NCBI GenBank assembly: GCA_003508835.1
Contig: PUFA01000287.1
Span: 310,001-374,000 of the forward strand
From: Eonycteris spelaea
Lineage: Eukaryota; Chordata; Mammalia; Chiroptera; Pteropodidae
Direction: 5' to 3'
DNA length: 64,000 bases
Under the pieces are notes generated by a model. The model was not told where the DNA came from. It was given only the letters and a program-made list of their open reading frames with translations, and searched no databases. The position numbers and the translations under genes are program-made. Every line of letters starts with the position of its first letter. Within the stretch, counting starts at the first letter, position 1. Shown here one piece after another: positions 1 to 13,069 of the stretch.

Positions 1-384
1 AGCTTATCATAAATTATGAAATTAATAACACTACATAAAAGAAATAGATTAATAAATGCTATTATATTAATAAAACAGAAAGTATTTTGTTCCCAATAAA
101 AAAGAAAATGACTACTGAAATGACTTGATATTTTGTATATGCCTAAGAATGTACCACAATTATTTATTATTTAAATCTATGCACACTGAGCATGATAATG
201 AGAAGGGTGAACTGAGGAAAAGATGTATTATAGGAAAACATCGGAGCTCTGTTAAAAATAACTTTCAGTAAATTCCTGCATTCAAGATAAAAATTGCTCA
301 TAATATCTAGGTTATATATCTTGCTTATAACAAAATATATGATTTTTCTCTGGCAAAATTTTCCTTTTGTTTCCATAATTTATG

Positions 385-385
<1 letters not shown>

Positions 386-422
<37 letters not shown>

Positions 423-429
423 TATATAT
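386..429. repeat. (TA)n microsatellite
   Basis: Nearly uninterrupted TA dinucleotides within AT-rich intron. Confidence 0.95.
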
Positions 430-881
430 TTATTTATTATTTATCTTTTAAACCAGTGATATTAACAAATCTGAAAATTTCAACAAGGCCTGCCAAATTG
501 AAAATGGAAAATGGAAAATAGTGATCACATTCTTATCTAGATAAAATCTCATAGAGAAACAATCTTATATATTGTCTTTCTTTTTTGTGACTATCTATTC
601 ATCTTTTGTCAAATAGACATTAAGATCATATGACTTCAGGTATCCATACTTACACCCTTGAATTGCCTATCTTTTCATATAGCCCCCAAAGATACTTTTG
701 TAATTATAAGAAACAAGTCTATAGTCTTTCCCTATTTTCTTCCTTGGCAAGGTGTTTTAAACACCTCAGCAAACTAGCTGCAGACACATAGACACTCAAA
801 GACATCTGCAGAACATCCATTTAATTTACAGGGATATTTTCTTTTTTAAAAAATCAGATAAATTATTGCAGCATGACATAT

Positions 882-898
882 CTATCGATCGATCGATC

Positions 899-930
<32 letters not shown>

Positions 931-931
931 T
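882..931. repeat. Compound (ATCG)n(ATAG)n microsatellite
   Basis: Four CGATs in a row switch abruptly at about 900 to (ATAG)n. The first half is self-complementary and carries CpGs. Confidence 0.95.
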
Positions 932-1285
932 ACCCCATTATCCTCTTAATCTGTGGGGAAAAAATTAAGATCACTTTTTCTGATTTATTAAGACTAAGAC
1001 ATTAAAATCTAAAATAACAAAATATTTATATAGGTTTAAATTATTGATTGTGCACATTCTCTGCTGATCAAATGACTTCTTTATTGGAGAGGAAATTCAG
1101 TCTTATAGGTCATGACAATACAATACAAATCTAATGCACCACAAGTCAAATCTCCAGGCTTTGAGAAAATATTTGACAATATGATTTACATGGTTCAAGA
1201 AAGGAAAAGAGTAGATCCAAAATGAGGAAGGGTCAAAGTAAAAGATTGCAGGGATGCTTGAAGTGGTTTTCATTAATTTAGAATA

Positions 1286-1331
1286 ACAGTAGTAGTAGCA
1301 GTAGTAGTAATGATAATGGTAATAATAGTAG
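1286..1331. repeat. Degenerate (AGT/AAT)n trinucleotide repeat
   Basis: A run of AGTAGTAGCAGTAGT and related triplets. Confidence 0.8.
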
Positions 1332-1351
1332 AAACTAAGACGTTAGGCACA

Positions 1352-1545
1352 GTTTGATTAGCACAGTGTGTTCTCATTTGAACTTCCCAGTAACTCCACT
1401 TCATTTAACCATAATAAATGATATTAGTATCTAATTTTACAGAGAAGAAATAGACTTTAAAAAGTGAAATCACTTGCCTAGGATCAACGAGCTAACAAGA
1501 GGTAGATACTAGATTCAAACTCTAGTCAGTATAACTGCAGAAGCA
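1352..1545 (-). repeat. MIR-like SINE relic
   Basis: It contains the reverse complement of the MIR core: ATTTTACAGAGAAGAAATAGAC, a CACTTGCCTAGGATCA stretch, then a GATTCAAACTC-like end. Diverged, as expected for this ancient family. Confidence 0.65.
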
Positions 1546-2441
1546 GAAACTTCATAAATACCTCCATAAATACTGCCCTAGAAGTGTGAGAGGTTAATTC
1601 AAGAAGGCAGAAACAGCCCAGGAATTCAAATCTCCATACACAGATTTATTTTCTATTTTCTCTGCCTCTGCCAATGTTGATCTTTACCCACGTCACATTT
1701 GAATGGACCATGTTTAGGATGCACTAAAAATGTAATACTCTTTAAGATGCACACTTGATATAATTTACTATTGAATATCATGTTTGCTAATATACCAGAT
1801 TTATCACTGCCATCATCATCACATAACCACTACCTCCATCACTGTCTTCACCATCACCTCTGACTCTACTTTAAATATGTGCATTATATATGGCTTCCTA
1901 ATACTGAAAGAAGAAATCTGTTTCAAGAAAGAAAAGATAAAGACCTTTGATATGACCTTTAGATGTCTTCCATTTGGACTCCATGATTACTTTCTAAGAC
2001 CTAAAGTTTAATTTCTTTGCTTCCAAGGATGTTATTAATTTTCAAAATTTTCATTGCTATGTGTAGTGTAAGAGTATCTTCAGGAAAATGTAAAGAGATA
2101 AATATATTTTCTTTGTACATAATTGGTTTTAAAATAGTCAGAGAGTTGCATTAAGTGAAAAATTGAAATTTAAAATTTTCATAGTGAAAATATTAATATT
2201 TACTCATTCAAAAGTATATATTGAGCAACTGCTATCATTCATTGAAAAGCTGACTTGAACAAAGATTTGGAGAAGTATTTACTCATTGTTTTCCCATCTA
2301 CATAAACTTTCTGTGTTTCAGTTTTCATGGAAACTTTTAAACAGAAGTTCTATGAAAAGAATGCTACTGCATTGATAAAAACTTACTTGATTTTTAAGTT
2401 ACTATATTTAGATCATAAGATCGCAGATGATTCAGAATTCT

Positions 2442-2507
2442 AAAGTTCTACATCCTACATCTGAATCAAAAACCAAAGTTCTACATCCTACATCTGAATC
2501 AAAAACC
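2442..2507. repeat. Perfect 33-bp tandem duplication
   Basis: Two identical adjacent 33-bp units (2442-2474 and 2475-2507), beginning AAAGTTCTACATCC and ending CAAAAACC. Confidence 0.97.
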
Positions 2508-3714
2508 ACTTTGAAAATATGTACTTTCTTAATTATATATTTCCACTTTTCTTCTCTAAATTTTAATATAATGATGTCAAAATCATAATAATTTAAGGAT
2601 TTTTAGATGTCCTTTAGCTAAGCATCTTTAGATTTCTCTTTGAACAGAACTAGAATTTTGACCAGAGACTAATTTGTGTTCCCCGATCTTGGGGGAAAAA
2701 AATTGGCAGCAAGGAGTTTTTTTTGTTCTTTTTATCTTCACTGATTTGGTGCCACCATATGGGACTCAGCATTCTATTAAGAGACTTCCAAGGTCCAATT
2801 CCTCAGCTAGCTTTGGGCTGCCATACAGACCCTTGGAGTTTTGCTGTAGGTGAAAAGGTGACTTGCTCTATGTTTGAGATTTACTTTTTGTGTAACTACT
2901 GACAAGAAAAGACAAGAGACCTGTTTACAATATTACACATTTTTTCATATGAAATTGGCACTATTAAATGTGATGAGGTTTGCCCTCTTCATCTCATTCT
3001 CAAAGTCAGCTTCATATGATAGAATATAATAGAACACTCAAATAGCCCTGATGAAAGCTGTTATGGGAAAGCTAGAAAAAAATATAATAAACTCTTTCAG
3101 GCATCCACAAATATTTTTTAAAAGAAGCTCTCTGACTCATCTGCACTGTGATCTTTATTTTGTTGGTCCCCACAGTCTTGACATCAATGCTTATAATTAG
3201 ACAACTCTGAGAAATCATGTCATCCATTTATAAACAGCAAAGCGTAATTCTGAAATGTTCCCATTGTGGGAACAGGGCAAACACTTGGTGGCAGAAGCTC
3301 CCTCAAGCTTTGTTATCTTTAGAATTTTTAGTTACGATGAATAGTTAGTTTACTATCTGGATGCATTTTTCAGTCAGTTAATAGCACCCTCTAGTTTTTC
3401 AAAAGGCTTATTTCTTCAAAAAAGTCAATGAATGTTTCCAGAATAAAGGAAACTTGGTATTTCACTAACGTGCTTATAACAAATAGAAATCAATAGTCCT
3501 CAAACAGATATGTCATGACTAGAGCTACAAGAAATGATAATTCAATCTGATGCTTTAAAAACAGAAGATCCCAAACTCAATTAAGGTAATTAGCACTAAC
3601 TGACAGTCTTATTTACAACTCAAGTTAAAAAAAATAATAATATCGTGAATCCTCAATTTGATCAAGATCTATATTTTTCACATAGAATTTTGCCTTACAA
3701 AAATCAGAAGTAAA

Positions 3715-3915
3715 ATTATTTTTTTACATTTTATTAAATGTATTGGGGTGGCATTGGTTAATAAAATTACATAGATTTCAAGTGTACAATTCAATAATAC
3801 ATCATATGTTTTCACGGCCCAAAGTTAAATTTCCTTCTGTTACCATCTATTTTTCCCTATTTACCTCTCCTCTCCCGCTTTCCCTCTGGTAACCATTAGA
3901 CTTTTGAAAATTGCT
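3715..3915 (-). mobile_element. LINE-1 3' end fragment
   Basis: Reverse complement of an L1 3' UTR, with GGTGGCATTGGTTAATAAA, TTTCAAGTGTACAATTC and CTGGTAACCATTAGAC. It resembles the L1 ends at 21.9, 51.9 and 56.9 kb. Confidence 0.8.
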
Positions 3916-5489
3916 TTCATGTGGTCAATAAAGTCAGATTTAAAGTCTACTCTTTGAAATCCAAAATAACTGTAATATATCCAAATTGTTAGTTTTTTTT
4001 TGTTTACTCTTAGGAACACTTAGAGGTGATCTAGTTCAAACTCCCAATGGAAGTGTCATCTACTTAAACCCACCTAATAAAAACTGAGTCTGCTCAGATA
4101 TTAAGAGCTATCAGTTAAAATGTTTCCTTATAATAAGCTTCATAACTACTTCTTTGTAGCTCCTTCCCAATTGCCTTTATTTTGCCCTCTGAAGTAATTA
4201 GTCCTAATGTCTTTATTCCTCTACATAATCACCCACAAAATATTTGAAATTAATTATTTTGGTCACTGTTAATAGTCACATTTGGCCTTCCAGTTTGGTT
4301 GAAACAGAAACAGAAATAACACAATTTATTTGTAAAGGGAAATAAAATGTGAACACTCTGGTTGGTTAGCAGGTATTGAAAATATATTTTCTTGTATGAT
4401 ACATACAAATTTGAAAACAACAGAATCACACATTCATAGAGTTGGAATGACTTTTAGAGCTCAGACAGACCAGGTTTCTACTTATTCCTAGAATTTCTCT
4501 GGAATATGAATGACGGAAGATATTCTAGGCTCTGAACCGGCATCCTGATTCCATAGGGTTATCCATTTCACGTCTAGAACAACTTGGATTGCCTTCTTTA
4601 CAGTTCCTTTCTATGATTTTCATATCAAAAATCCAACTTCTGCTTTCTGAGGCAGATCAACACAAGTCTGTGTCCTCATTTACATTCTTTCATAGCAGCT
4701 ATTACAATGACTGATCTTAGTAAAATTTTGATAATCCAAACAGAAAGAAGCAATGTGGCTATTTATATCAATGGGGTACAATGATTGTTCTTGTGTGATT
4801 CTATGTATAGAATTCTGTGTATAGGCCAAACCTCTTTTTCTTTGAAGTGAGATAACTGAAACCTAGAAAGATGAGACTGCTGGCTAAGATTACAAAGCTG
4901 ATTACGAGTTGAGCTGAGGTTGACACCTCACTCACCTGACATAGTCCAAATGGTTCACTGTGCCTTCTGATGAAAGTTAATTTGAAATGCATTTGTTCAA
5001 TGAATGATTGCATGTGCACATCTTCCAACCTCTTGGAACTGACAAAGTTTTAAGTAAAACAAAGCAACTAAGCTACATTGTGAAATCTCATGAATAAGAA
5101 AATGTTTTTAAGGGCACTGCATTAAGGAGATTGAAATCCGGTCCTATTTTCTCCAGTAACTAGTAGTGTTACACTAGTCACACTGCCTCTTTGGGCCTTA
5201 GCATGCACACTGTGCTTGCATGCTGGATTCTGAGTTTCTGACCAGGCTCAGTAGAGAAAAGCACCACAGAAGTGGAAGGGAGTAGCTTTTATATGTGTAC
5301 TGAGCATTTTTCCTCATTATATAAAATAAATTCCCCATGAGCTCTAAAATCCAGTGCATGCATTCATATTTCATTCAGTTATGATATAACCCTTTTTTAA
5401 AAACGGAGGCAATGACCATTATCAACTCCCCAGTTATGCCCCAATATTATCTAAGCTTTCAAGAGAGATTTATTTATTAAGGAAATCTT

Positions 5490-5684
5490 GTCTACATCCA
5501 TGCCATCCTGAACAAGCCGGATCCCGTCTGATCTTGGCAGCTTAGCAAGGTCAGGCCTGGTTAGTACTTGAATGGGAGACCACCTAGGAATATCAGGTGC
5601 TATAGATGTAAAAAATAAAAAATGAGTGATTGTAAGCTGACAAGGTCCTTGTAATCTGTGAGGTCAAACAAGGGTTGACTTGCC

Positions 5685-5730
<46 letters not shown>

Positions 5731-5740
5731 AAATAAATAA

Positions 5741-5772
<32 letters not shown>

Positions 5773-5787
5773 ATAAATAAAATAAAG
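5490..5787 (+). repeat. 5S rRNA-derived SINE, long form, with AAAT/GATA tail
   Basis: The head, about 5490-5608, follows 5S rRNA closely from GTCTAC through the A box, intermediate element and C box (GGCCTGGTTAGTACTTG, then GGGAGACCACCTAGGAAT). A second module (GATTGTAAGCTGACAAGGTCC ... GGGTTGACTTGCCT) follows, then (AAAT)n passing into (GATA)n and back. The target duplication is unclear: AAGGAAATCT before versus AAAGAAATAT after is only approximate. Confidence 0.9.
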
Positions 5788-6019
5788 AAATATCAAAGGG
5801 GAAGCTAGAATGTAAATACCAAATCTAGAATAAAGCAGTGGTCTACAATAGACTCTAAAATACACACTTCAATTAATTCAATTGAAATCAGTCTTCATTT
5901 GCATTATTAATTTAAATGTAACTTAAAATTTATAGTATAAAATTTTACTTGTAACATCAAATAGCCATTTCTAGTTTTCACTAAGTAATTATAGATCGTG
6001 TCTAATACTTTCCCAAAGT

Positions 6020-6290
6020 TTGATTGTGAAAATTTTCAAACATACAGAAATGTAAAAGACATGTACAGCAATGCATATATTACCTGTCATCAATATAATC
6101 ACCATTAATATTTATTTATTTATTTTCAAACTATCCCTATTTACATTCATCTGTCACCATGTATCTCACAATTCTTGCTGCCTTCAAATTAAATTGTAGC
6201 ACAACTTTGCGTGTCTGTATGTGTGGGTACAGAGATCCAAAATGTTGATAAGCACTGTTATGTAAATATTACCACATTCAAGTTATAGGA
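6020..6290 (-). mobile_element. Old LINE-1 3' UTR fragment
   Basis: Contains GTGAAAATTTTCAAACATACAG and a following stretch typical of old mammalian L1 3' ends. It probably belongs to the same element as 6440-9060, interrupted by a DNA transposon. Confidence 0.55.
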
Positions 6291-6428
6291 CAGGGGTCGG
6301 CAAACTATGGCCCAGAGGCCAAATCTGACCCTTTGACAGTTTTTCTAAATCTGTTCACTGTAACATAGCTACACCCTATCATTATTGCAAACCCTAAATT
6401 ATTTATTCTCTGGCCCTTTGCAGAGTAC
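6291..6428 (+). mobile_element. hAT-Charlie nonautonomous DNA transposon (MER20-like)
   Basis: Starts with the terminal motif CAGGGGTCGGCAAACTATGG and ends in a CTCTGGCCCTTTGCAGAG-like stretch. Internally deleted relative to the consensus I remember. Confidence 0.75.
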
Positions 6429-6439
6429 CTATGATGATA

Positions 6440-8551
6440 GTTGTAGATTTTTGTAGATATCCATTATCAAATCAAAAAATTACCCTTCTATTATTTATGC
6501 TTTGTTGAAAATTTTTATCATGAATGCATGTTAAATTTTGTCAAATACATTTACTGCATCTATTGAGATCTTTTAAAAAATAATCTGGTAATAATATCAA
6601 TTATATTAATTTTTAAATGTTGAAATAATCTTGCATTTACTGTACTTAATTTACTAATATTTGTTAAGGATTTTTTGTGCATATTCACAAGGATTATAAC
6701 TACTGCAGTTCCATTCGTGTTATTTTTATCTGAAGTTTACTAAAACATTACTTGTCTTTTAAATGTTTCTTCCTCTTGTACCTTTGTGTTTGATTCATTA
6801 TTTCTTCCTTAAATGTATGGTAGAATTCACCATGAAGCAACTGAACCTGAAAAAGCCTTTGTAAGAAGATTTTTAACTGTAAATTTACTTTCTTTAATAA
6901 GCATAAAACAATTCAGGTTACTCTATATCCTCTTGAGTCAGTTTAGAAGTTTATGTCTTTCAGGAAAAATGTCCAATTCATTCAAGTTGTGGAATTTATG
7001 GGTACCAAGTTGTTTGTTTTATTCACTTATTATATTTATAAAATCAATAAGATCCATACTGATGGCCCTTCTTTCATTCCTGGTATTGATCATCTATATC
7101 TTCTTTTTTTTTTTTTTTTCTAGACCATCATTCTTGCTAGAGTTTTATCTATTTTGACTATTTTAAAAATTCTTCTCAAGTTGTATGTTTTAAAATTCAT
7201 TGATTTCTGTTCTTATGTACTTTTATGTTTCCTTCTGCTTATTTTAGGCTTAATTTGCTTTTTTTTTTAGTGTCATATTTGAAACTGAGATCACTGATTT
7301 GAGACCTTTAGTCTTTTCTTATAAAGCCCTTAGACCTATAAATTCCACTCTAAGTACTACATTAGCTGCATCACAGATTTTTTGGCTCCATTTCATCTTA
7401 AATCAAATCAAAATATTTTCTAATTCTGTAAATTTCTTTTGACCAAGATTAATTATAAGCGTGTTGTCTATTTGCAAAATATTTGGGGATTTCCTATATA
7501 CTTTTCATTAATGATTTGCTGTTTATTATATTATAATAGAATACACTTTGTATTATTTCAACTTGTATAAGTACTCAAAATTTGTTTTATAGGCAATAAC
7601 ATAGTCTATCTTGGTAAATGTTCCACACGCACTCAAAAACAAAACAAAAAAAATGTGTACTTTGCTGTTGTTAGGTTATTGATAGTTATTTAGGACTTTT
7701 ATAAACTTACTGAATTTCTGCCTACTGGTACTATTGGTTACAAAGAGGAAGCTAAAATCTCTAACTATAATTGTATCTTTATTTTTTAATCTCAGTTTTA
7801 ATAGTTATGGCATCTTGCATTATAAGGTTATTTTGTTAGTTGTATCCATATTTAGAATCAGTCTGTCTTTTTGGTAAGTTGAACTTTTCATCCTTACATT
7901 ATATCCTTTTACATACCTAGTAACACTTCTTTTTCCAAAATATATCTACTCAGAGTAATATAGCAACTTGAGCTTTCTTTTGATTGATATCTCATGGTAT
8001 CTTTACTATTCCTTTACTTTTAACCTATATACAAATTGTGATATAATTGTGTTTTGTATTTTAATTATCTGTCTTTTAGTTATTGTGTTTAGAACATACA
8101 TTTCACTCAATATAATATTGATAAGAGCAAATTTAAAATTCACTCCATCATTATTGTGTTTTCTATTTGTTTCATCTGTTATTTGTTGTGTTTTTCCATT
8201 TTTTTTCTGCTTGTTCATGGATTGAGTATTTTTATAATCACATTTTTTAATATTTCTAGCTCTTTATTTACACATTTAAAAATATTTGAAGAGGATTCCC
8301 TAGGATTTACAATAAGAAACTTTAATTTATCACAGTGTAACTTTAAATAGTACTTTTTTGTCTTATATGTAATATAAGGACCTTATGATAATATGTTTCA
8401 AATTCTGCTCTTTCATGTATGACCATGCCACCCTGAATGTGCCTGATCTCATCTGATCTTGGAAGCTAAGCTGGGTCAGGCCTGGTTAGTACTTGGATGG
8501 AAGATCACCTAGGAATACTAGGTGCTGTAGGTGTTGATAATAATAATAATG

Positions 8552-8586
<35 letters not shown>

Positions 8587-9060
8587 TAATTCTGCTCTTT
8601 CATCTGTGTATTGCCATATATTTTACTTTTAGATATGTTACATATGTCATAAACTACAATAAATTATTACTATTTTTGCTTTAGACAATTATATGTTAAG
8701 CAATTCAAATATTTTTAAAAATATTTTTACTATTATTTTATATTAGCCATTTCTAGATATAGATTTTCTTTTTTCTTATAAACCTAAATTTCAGATTAGT
8801 ATCACATACCTTTTGCCTAAAAAATATCCCTTTAGCATTTCTTATAGCATGGGTCTTAGGCCAATAAATTCTCTGAGTTTTTGACTGTCTAAAATATGAC
8901 TTTTGTTCACCTTCATTTGTTATAACTATTTATTCTATATAAAGAATTCTGGGTTGACTTTTTCTTTTCAGCATTTTCATGATGGCACTCTGTCTTGCAT
9001 AGTTCAGATAATAAGTTTAATGTCAGTCTTATATTAGTCCATTGTATGCAATGTGTCTTT
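6440..9060 (-). mobile_element. Old LINE-1 body, antisense
   Basis: A stretch near 6510-6570 is the antisense of the L1 reverse transcriptase DAEKAFD region, 6820-6860 matches the antisense segment TGGTAGAATTCACC, and 8850-9000 resembles the antisense ORF1 end. Heavily diverged with no intact frame. A 5S SINE sits inside at 8417. Confidence 0.6.
8417..8587 (+). repeat. 5S rRNA-derived SINE, short form, with TAA tail
   Basis: The head begins exactly at 5S position 1 (8417) and runs to about 8536, with internal pol III elements in place (A box near 8463-8475, C box near 8490-8509). It is followed directly by (TAA)n with no second module. A perfect 16-bp target duplication, AATTCTGCTCTTTCAT, flanks it at 8401-8416 and 8588-8603. 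It is a retroposed copy inserted into an old antisense L1, not an rRNA gene. Confidence 0.95.
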
Positions 9061-9363
9061 TATTGCCATGCCATTCCTACCCCAATGCCTTCAATAATTT
9101 TTTAAAAATCTTTTTAAAACAGTATGAAAATGATATATTATTGTGGGGGAGGGGTGCAGGGGGAGAGTCAGGATATTGATTCTGCCTATACAGGAGACTA
9201 AGCAGAAGTACACAACATATATGCCTAAAAATAGCCACTCCTCTTCTGCTAGTGCAAGAATTAGTGCAGAAATTTGAGGCAATATAGTCAGGAGCTGAGT
9301 TTGGTTTGGGTTTCATTGTTGCTACAGTCAGTTTCAGTATACCACATACTTCTACTTATGGTA

Positions 9364-9730
9364 GTGTTATGGACTGTGCTTCTGTGTCCCCACGCTCCAG
9401 TTCATGTGGTAAAATCCTAACCCCCAATGTGCATGTATTTGGAGGTGGAGCTTTGGGGAGGCAATTAGATCACAAAGGTGGAGCCCTCATGAATAAAGTT
9501 AGTGCCTTTATTAAAAAAAGGTTAGAGAGCTAGCTTGCTATCTTTCTGCTATGTGAAGAAACAAAGAGAAATCAGTAGTCTGTGACATGGAAGAGGGCTC
9601 TTACAGAGCCTGAACATGCTGATACCCTGATCTTAGACTTGCAGCCTCCAGAATTATGAGGAATAAATTTCTGCTATTTATAAGACACTCATTCTATGAT
9701 AATTTTTTATAGCAACCTGACATGACTATG
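9364..9730 (+). mobile_element. ERVL-MaLR type LTR
   Basis: Reads like a MaLR LTR: TTATGGACTG, AATCCTAACCCCCAATGTG, GGAGGTGGAGC, GGTGGAGCCCTCATGAAT, then CAGCCTCCAGAATTATGAG and the polyadenylation signal AATAAA (from 9662). Non-coding. Confidence 0.75.
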
Positions 9731-10650
9731 AACAAGTGGAGAAGAGGATTATTCTCAGAATTCCTGTTCCACACATAACTTTGACTTTGTATACCTATAC
9801 CACAGAGAAGGGTCTCTATCATGCTCTTGGCACTCCCCTAGTGATTGTCAACTTCTGCTTGTTACTTGGTGCCTGTCGGCCTATTGATAAGCGGCAGGAA
9901 GAGTCTCTGTTGTCCTGGTCTTTGCTTCTGTCTGGGTATTGGGGATAGAGTTTCTCAGTGATCCATACCTTCCTTTTATGGTGGTAAAACTTTGCAGGTG
10001 ATGTACAGAAGAATTTCTTGACCTTCCCCTTGTGGTAGGAAATCTCTAAGGATATTGGTACAAACCCTAGGCCCAGGACTGTTTCCTATTTTTCCTTTGG
10101 GCTAAAGGTTTTGCTCCTTAGGGAACAGGAGTCTGGGAAGGATTTTTTGTCCTCACCCCAGAATCAGCCTCTTGAGCAATGGTTGTGGTCTATGAAAAAG
10201 AGCATACACATGGGTGTAAACCCCCTTTGTCTGTGTCCCGGGGTCCTATCCTCTCATGCTAGCTCATACTTAGCCTTTATCAGTTTAAAAGTTTTTAAAA
10301 TATTTTTCTTCCTTGTATGATGCTAGTGTCTCCTACCCCTGCGATCTGCCACAGGAGACCTAATGCTCACATCATGGCTAGATTTGGAGAGACCTGCTTT
10401 TCTTTCAAGTATGGACTCCTTGGTTTCTCATCTCTTTGATGAGTTCATAAAACATTGTGATTTTATAGTTAATCTACTTTTACTTGCTTTTAGTGTCAGA
10501 TCGTTGTAAAACTCTACGCTACACAGTTCACTTTCCAGACTGTCATTTTCTTAAAGAAGTCTTATTTTTGGCTTGTATTAATGTATTTGTAAAGTTGTAT
10601 TTATCCTTTTAATATTTGATCCAGATTCTTGAATATCTCCTCGTCAGTAG
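9731..10650 (-). mobile_element. Possible LINE-1 5' region relic
   Basis: GC-richer, TTCTCCTT-type sequence on the far side of the LTR. It recalls antisense L1 5' ends and would continue the element at 6440-9060. The assignment is by context only. Confidence 0.3.
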
Positions 10651-11169
10651 GCTCTAAAGACATATTTATAAAATTTTAATAAGATTCTGAAAATAAAATA
10701 ATAATACACAGTGATATTTTATAAATTAAAAATAAAACATTTCCAATTAAAAATATGACCATACTAAAAGAAAGTGATTTTTTATTTTCTCTAGATGTAG
10801 TTTTAAAGCTGTTACTAGATATATAAGGTCTTTTAATGAAGTATCATGAATGTTATAACCACCTTTTGTCCAGACCTGAAATCAGACCTCCAAAGGTGCT
10901 AATTGCTTACAAAAGCACAACAAAGTATCAATGGTATCAATTAATGGTATCAATCTAGTTATGTTCACTAGATACAGTTTTTGACTTGGGATGAAAAATG
11001 GCGTAATGTGTTTGTTTACAAGAAAATGTTATGATATTTTCCATGAGGAAAAGTTATAATTATAGAGGAATTATAGTTTTATTTAAAAATTACACATTCC
11101 TATACATTTTTAATTACTATGTAAAAGAAAATGAAGCTTCCCCTGACAATATTCTCTATAATTAGCTGA

Positions 11170-11211
11170 GTTCTAAAAGCTGTTACCTGAAAGTTCTAAA
11201 AGCTGTTACCT
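11170..11211. repeat. 19-bp direct repeat, near-tandem
   Basis: GTTCTAAAAGCTGTTACCT occurs at 11170-11188 and again at 11193-11211, with four bases between. Confidence 0.95.
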
Positions 11212-11894
11212 ATAAAAATAGATGTTGCATCTAGTATAACTATATGGTCACTTGCAGCTCCAAGATTCTATAATTCCTAAATTGTAAATCTATTTTTAGT
11301 AATTTGATTGAAAATTACACTTACAATGAATCTATAATTGCAGGTTTTATATGGGGAGAAATAAAACAGATGTAGGATGGCGGACTTCAAGATTACATTC
11401 ATGATTGGTGGAATCTAATGGATTTTGTGATGAACTCCTTATATTTAGCAACAATCTCCTTGAAAATTGTGGCATTTGTGAAGGTAACTATTGTTTATGT
11501 TGTTGATAAAGCGTGAATTTTGATAAATATTGAAATATCTTCTGTTACTATCAATTTTGTTAATATTATTACTTAGAATGTTATTCATCAGTTCATGACC
11601 TGTTTAAAATAAAATCCAGATTTTATTTGTATAAGCCATGGACGCAGAGCAAAAACATTGTCAGCTAACCAAAAGAAAAACTTTTCTGTATCTTGTCTGT
11701 TCGGAGGAGAATCTTTTATATAATAGGTCTGGCAGAAGAGCCACACTTGCTTAATTGCTTCATTCTCTTGTGATTCATTTATCTGGAGGGTTTTCATTTT
11801 TGTTTTGTTCTGTTTTTGTTTTGTTTGTTTTTGTACACAAAAGGGCTTTTCTAACCAAGACCATGGTGAATTTTGGGTTCTGATCACACTTGAT

Positions 11895-12005
11895 ATGAGT
11901 ATTGCTTATGCTACTTCCTGTCTGTGTGATTTGGGGCAAGTTACTTAATCTATGCCTCAATTTTCTTATCTGTAAAATGACACTAACAATTAAATCCCAC
12001 GAAAT
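11895..12005 (+). repeat. MIR relic
   Basis: Matches the MIR core: TGTGTGATTTGGGGCAAGTT, ACTTAATCTATGCCTCA, TTCTTATCTGTAAAATGA. Confidence 0.8.
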
Positions 12006-13069
12006 GTTGGTGCAAATTACATTAATAAATGGATTTATTGTAATGGAATAAAGCTTAATATACACATTCCATAGTCATTCTTAATTTTATGTATATAATA
12101 TAATGTACCATGAAATAGCATTATATTGTACAAAGACAGAGAACAGAAGTATGTGACTTCAATATTTTCTTCTTTACATGCAAAGCCTTGTGGTGCTTCT
12201 TTAAGTAACTTGATTCATTAGCACTTCACAACTCAAAAATTGTGGCTTTTTTTTTTTTAATTGTTCCTAAGTTTTAAAAGAGAGGTTTGCCAATCATCTC
12301 TCACAATTTATAAAATAGTTGCTAATCCAGAGCTTGTTGCTACCTGGGCACAATTATAAAATATTACTTTAGCTTTATTAGGACTGATTTTCTCCTGAAT
12401 ATTACCCAGTCCCTTTCCATACGTACAACTTATCTCACATTCATCTTCAGTCATTTGATAGAAATGATAAAATTCTTATGCCACTTCTACTGTGTATATT
12501 AATATTTTCGAAAATCAAAAATATTATACATAGGAACATTTATTTTAACCATAATGATAAATTTTTTTTAGCAATTTCTTTAAAATAGTTTGGAGTATAT
12601 ATCTCATTGACTCCTACTATTTTTATCAGCTAGAAAGGAGGAAATATTGTTTCCATATCACAAATGCTATATAACTCTAGTGTACTGTCCAAGTTATGGG
12701 GTTTTCTAAATACTTTTCAGTTTTATGGAAAAGGGCTGTAGAAATTTGAATCTTAATTATTTAATCTAATGTTACCTACCACAGGAGAAAACTATATACC
12801 TTCTTACTTCTTTCACTACTTAATTATCTAACCGATTTGTAGAAAGGGAATGGTTATCACCTTGTAAACCAGACATTAAAACAAGTATACATTTTCTATT
12901 TAATCTCATATGACAAACATTTTCATTTCTCATCAATTTAATTTTATTCATTTAAATTAATTACTTGGCTTTATAAATATATATCAGAGTCTATAGGGGA
13001 TAGAAAGATGAAGTAACATATGTTTTCCTGTAGGAACTTATGACCCAATGTTATGATTCAATCCATCTT

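Noticed and set aside
5683..5787. CRISPR-like regular repeats
   Set aside because: It is an AAAT/GATA microsatellite tail of a SINE with no spacers. No CRISPR array was seen anywhere in the window.
6813..7157. 114-codon + strand open frame
   Set aside because: Lies in an antisense old LINE-1, ends in a poly-T-encoded phenylalanine run and resembles no protein.
8417..8536. 5S rRNA gene
   Set aside because: The 5S-like heads carry substitutions, A- or TAA-rich tails and target duplications, so they are retroposed SINEs.
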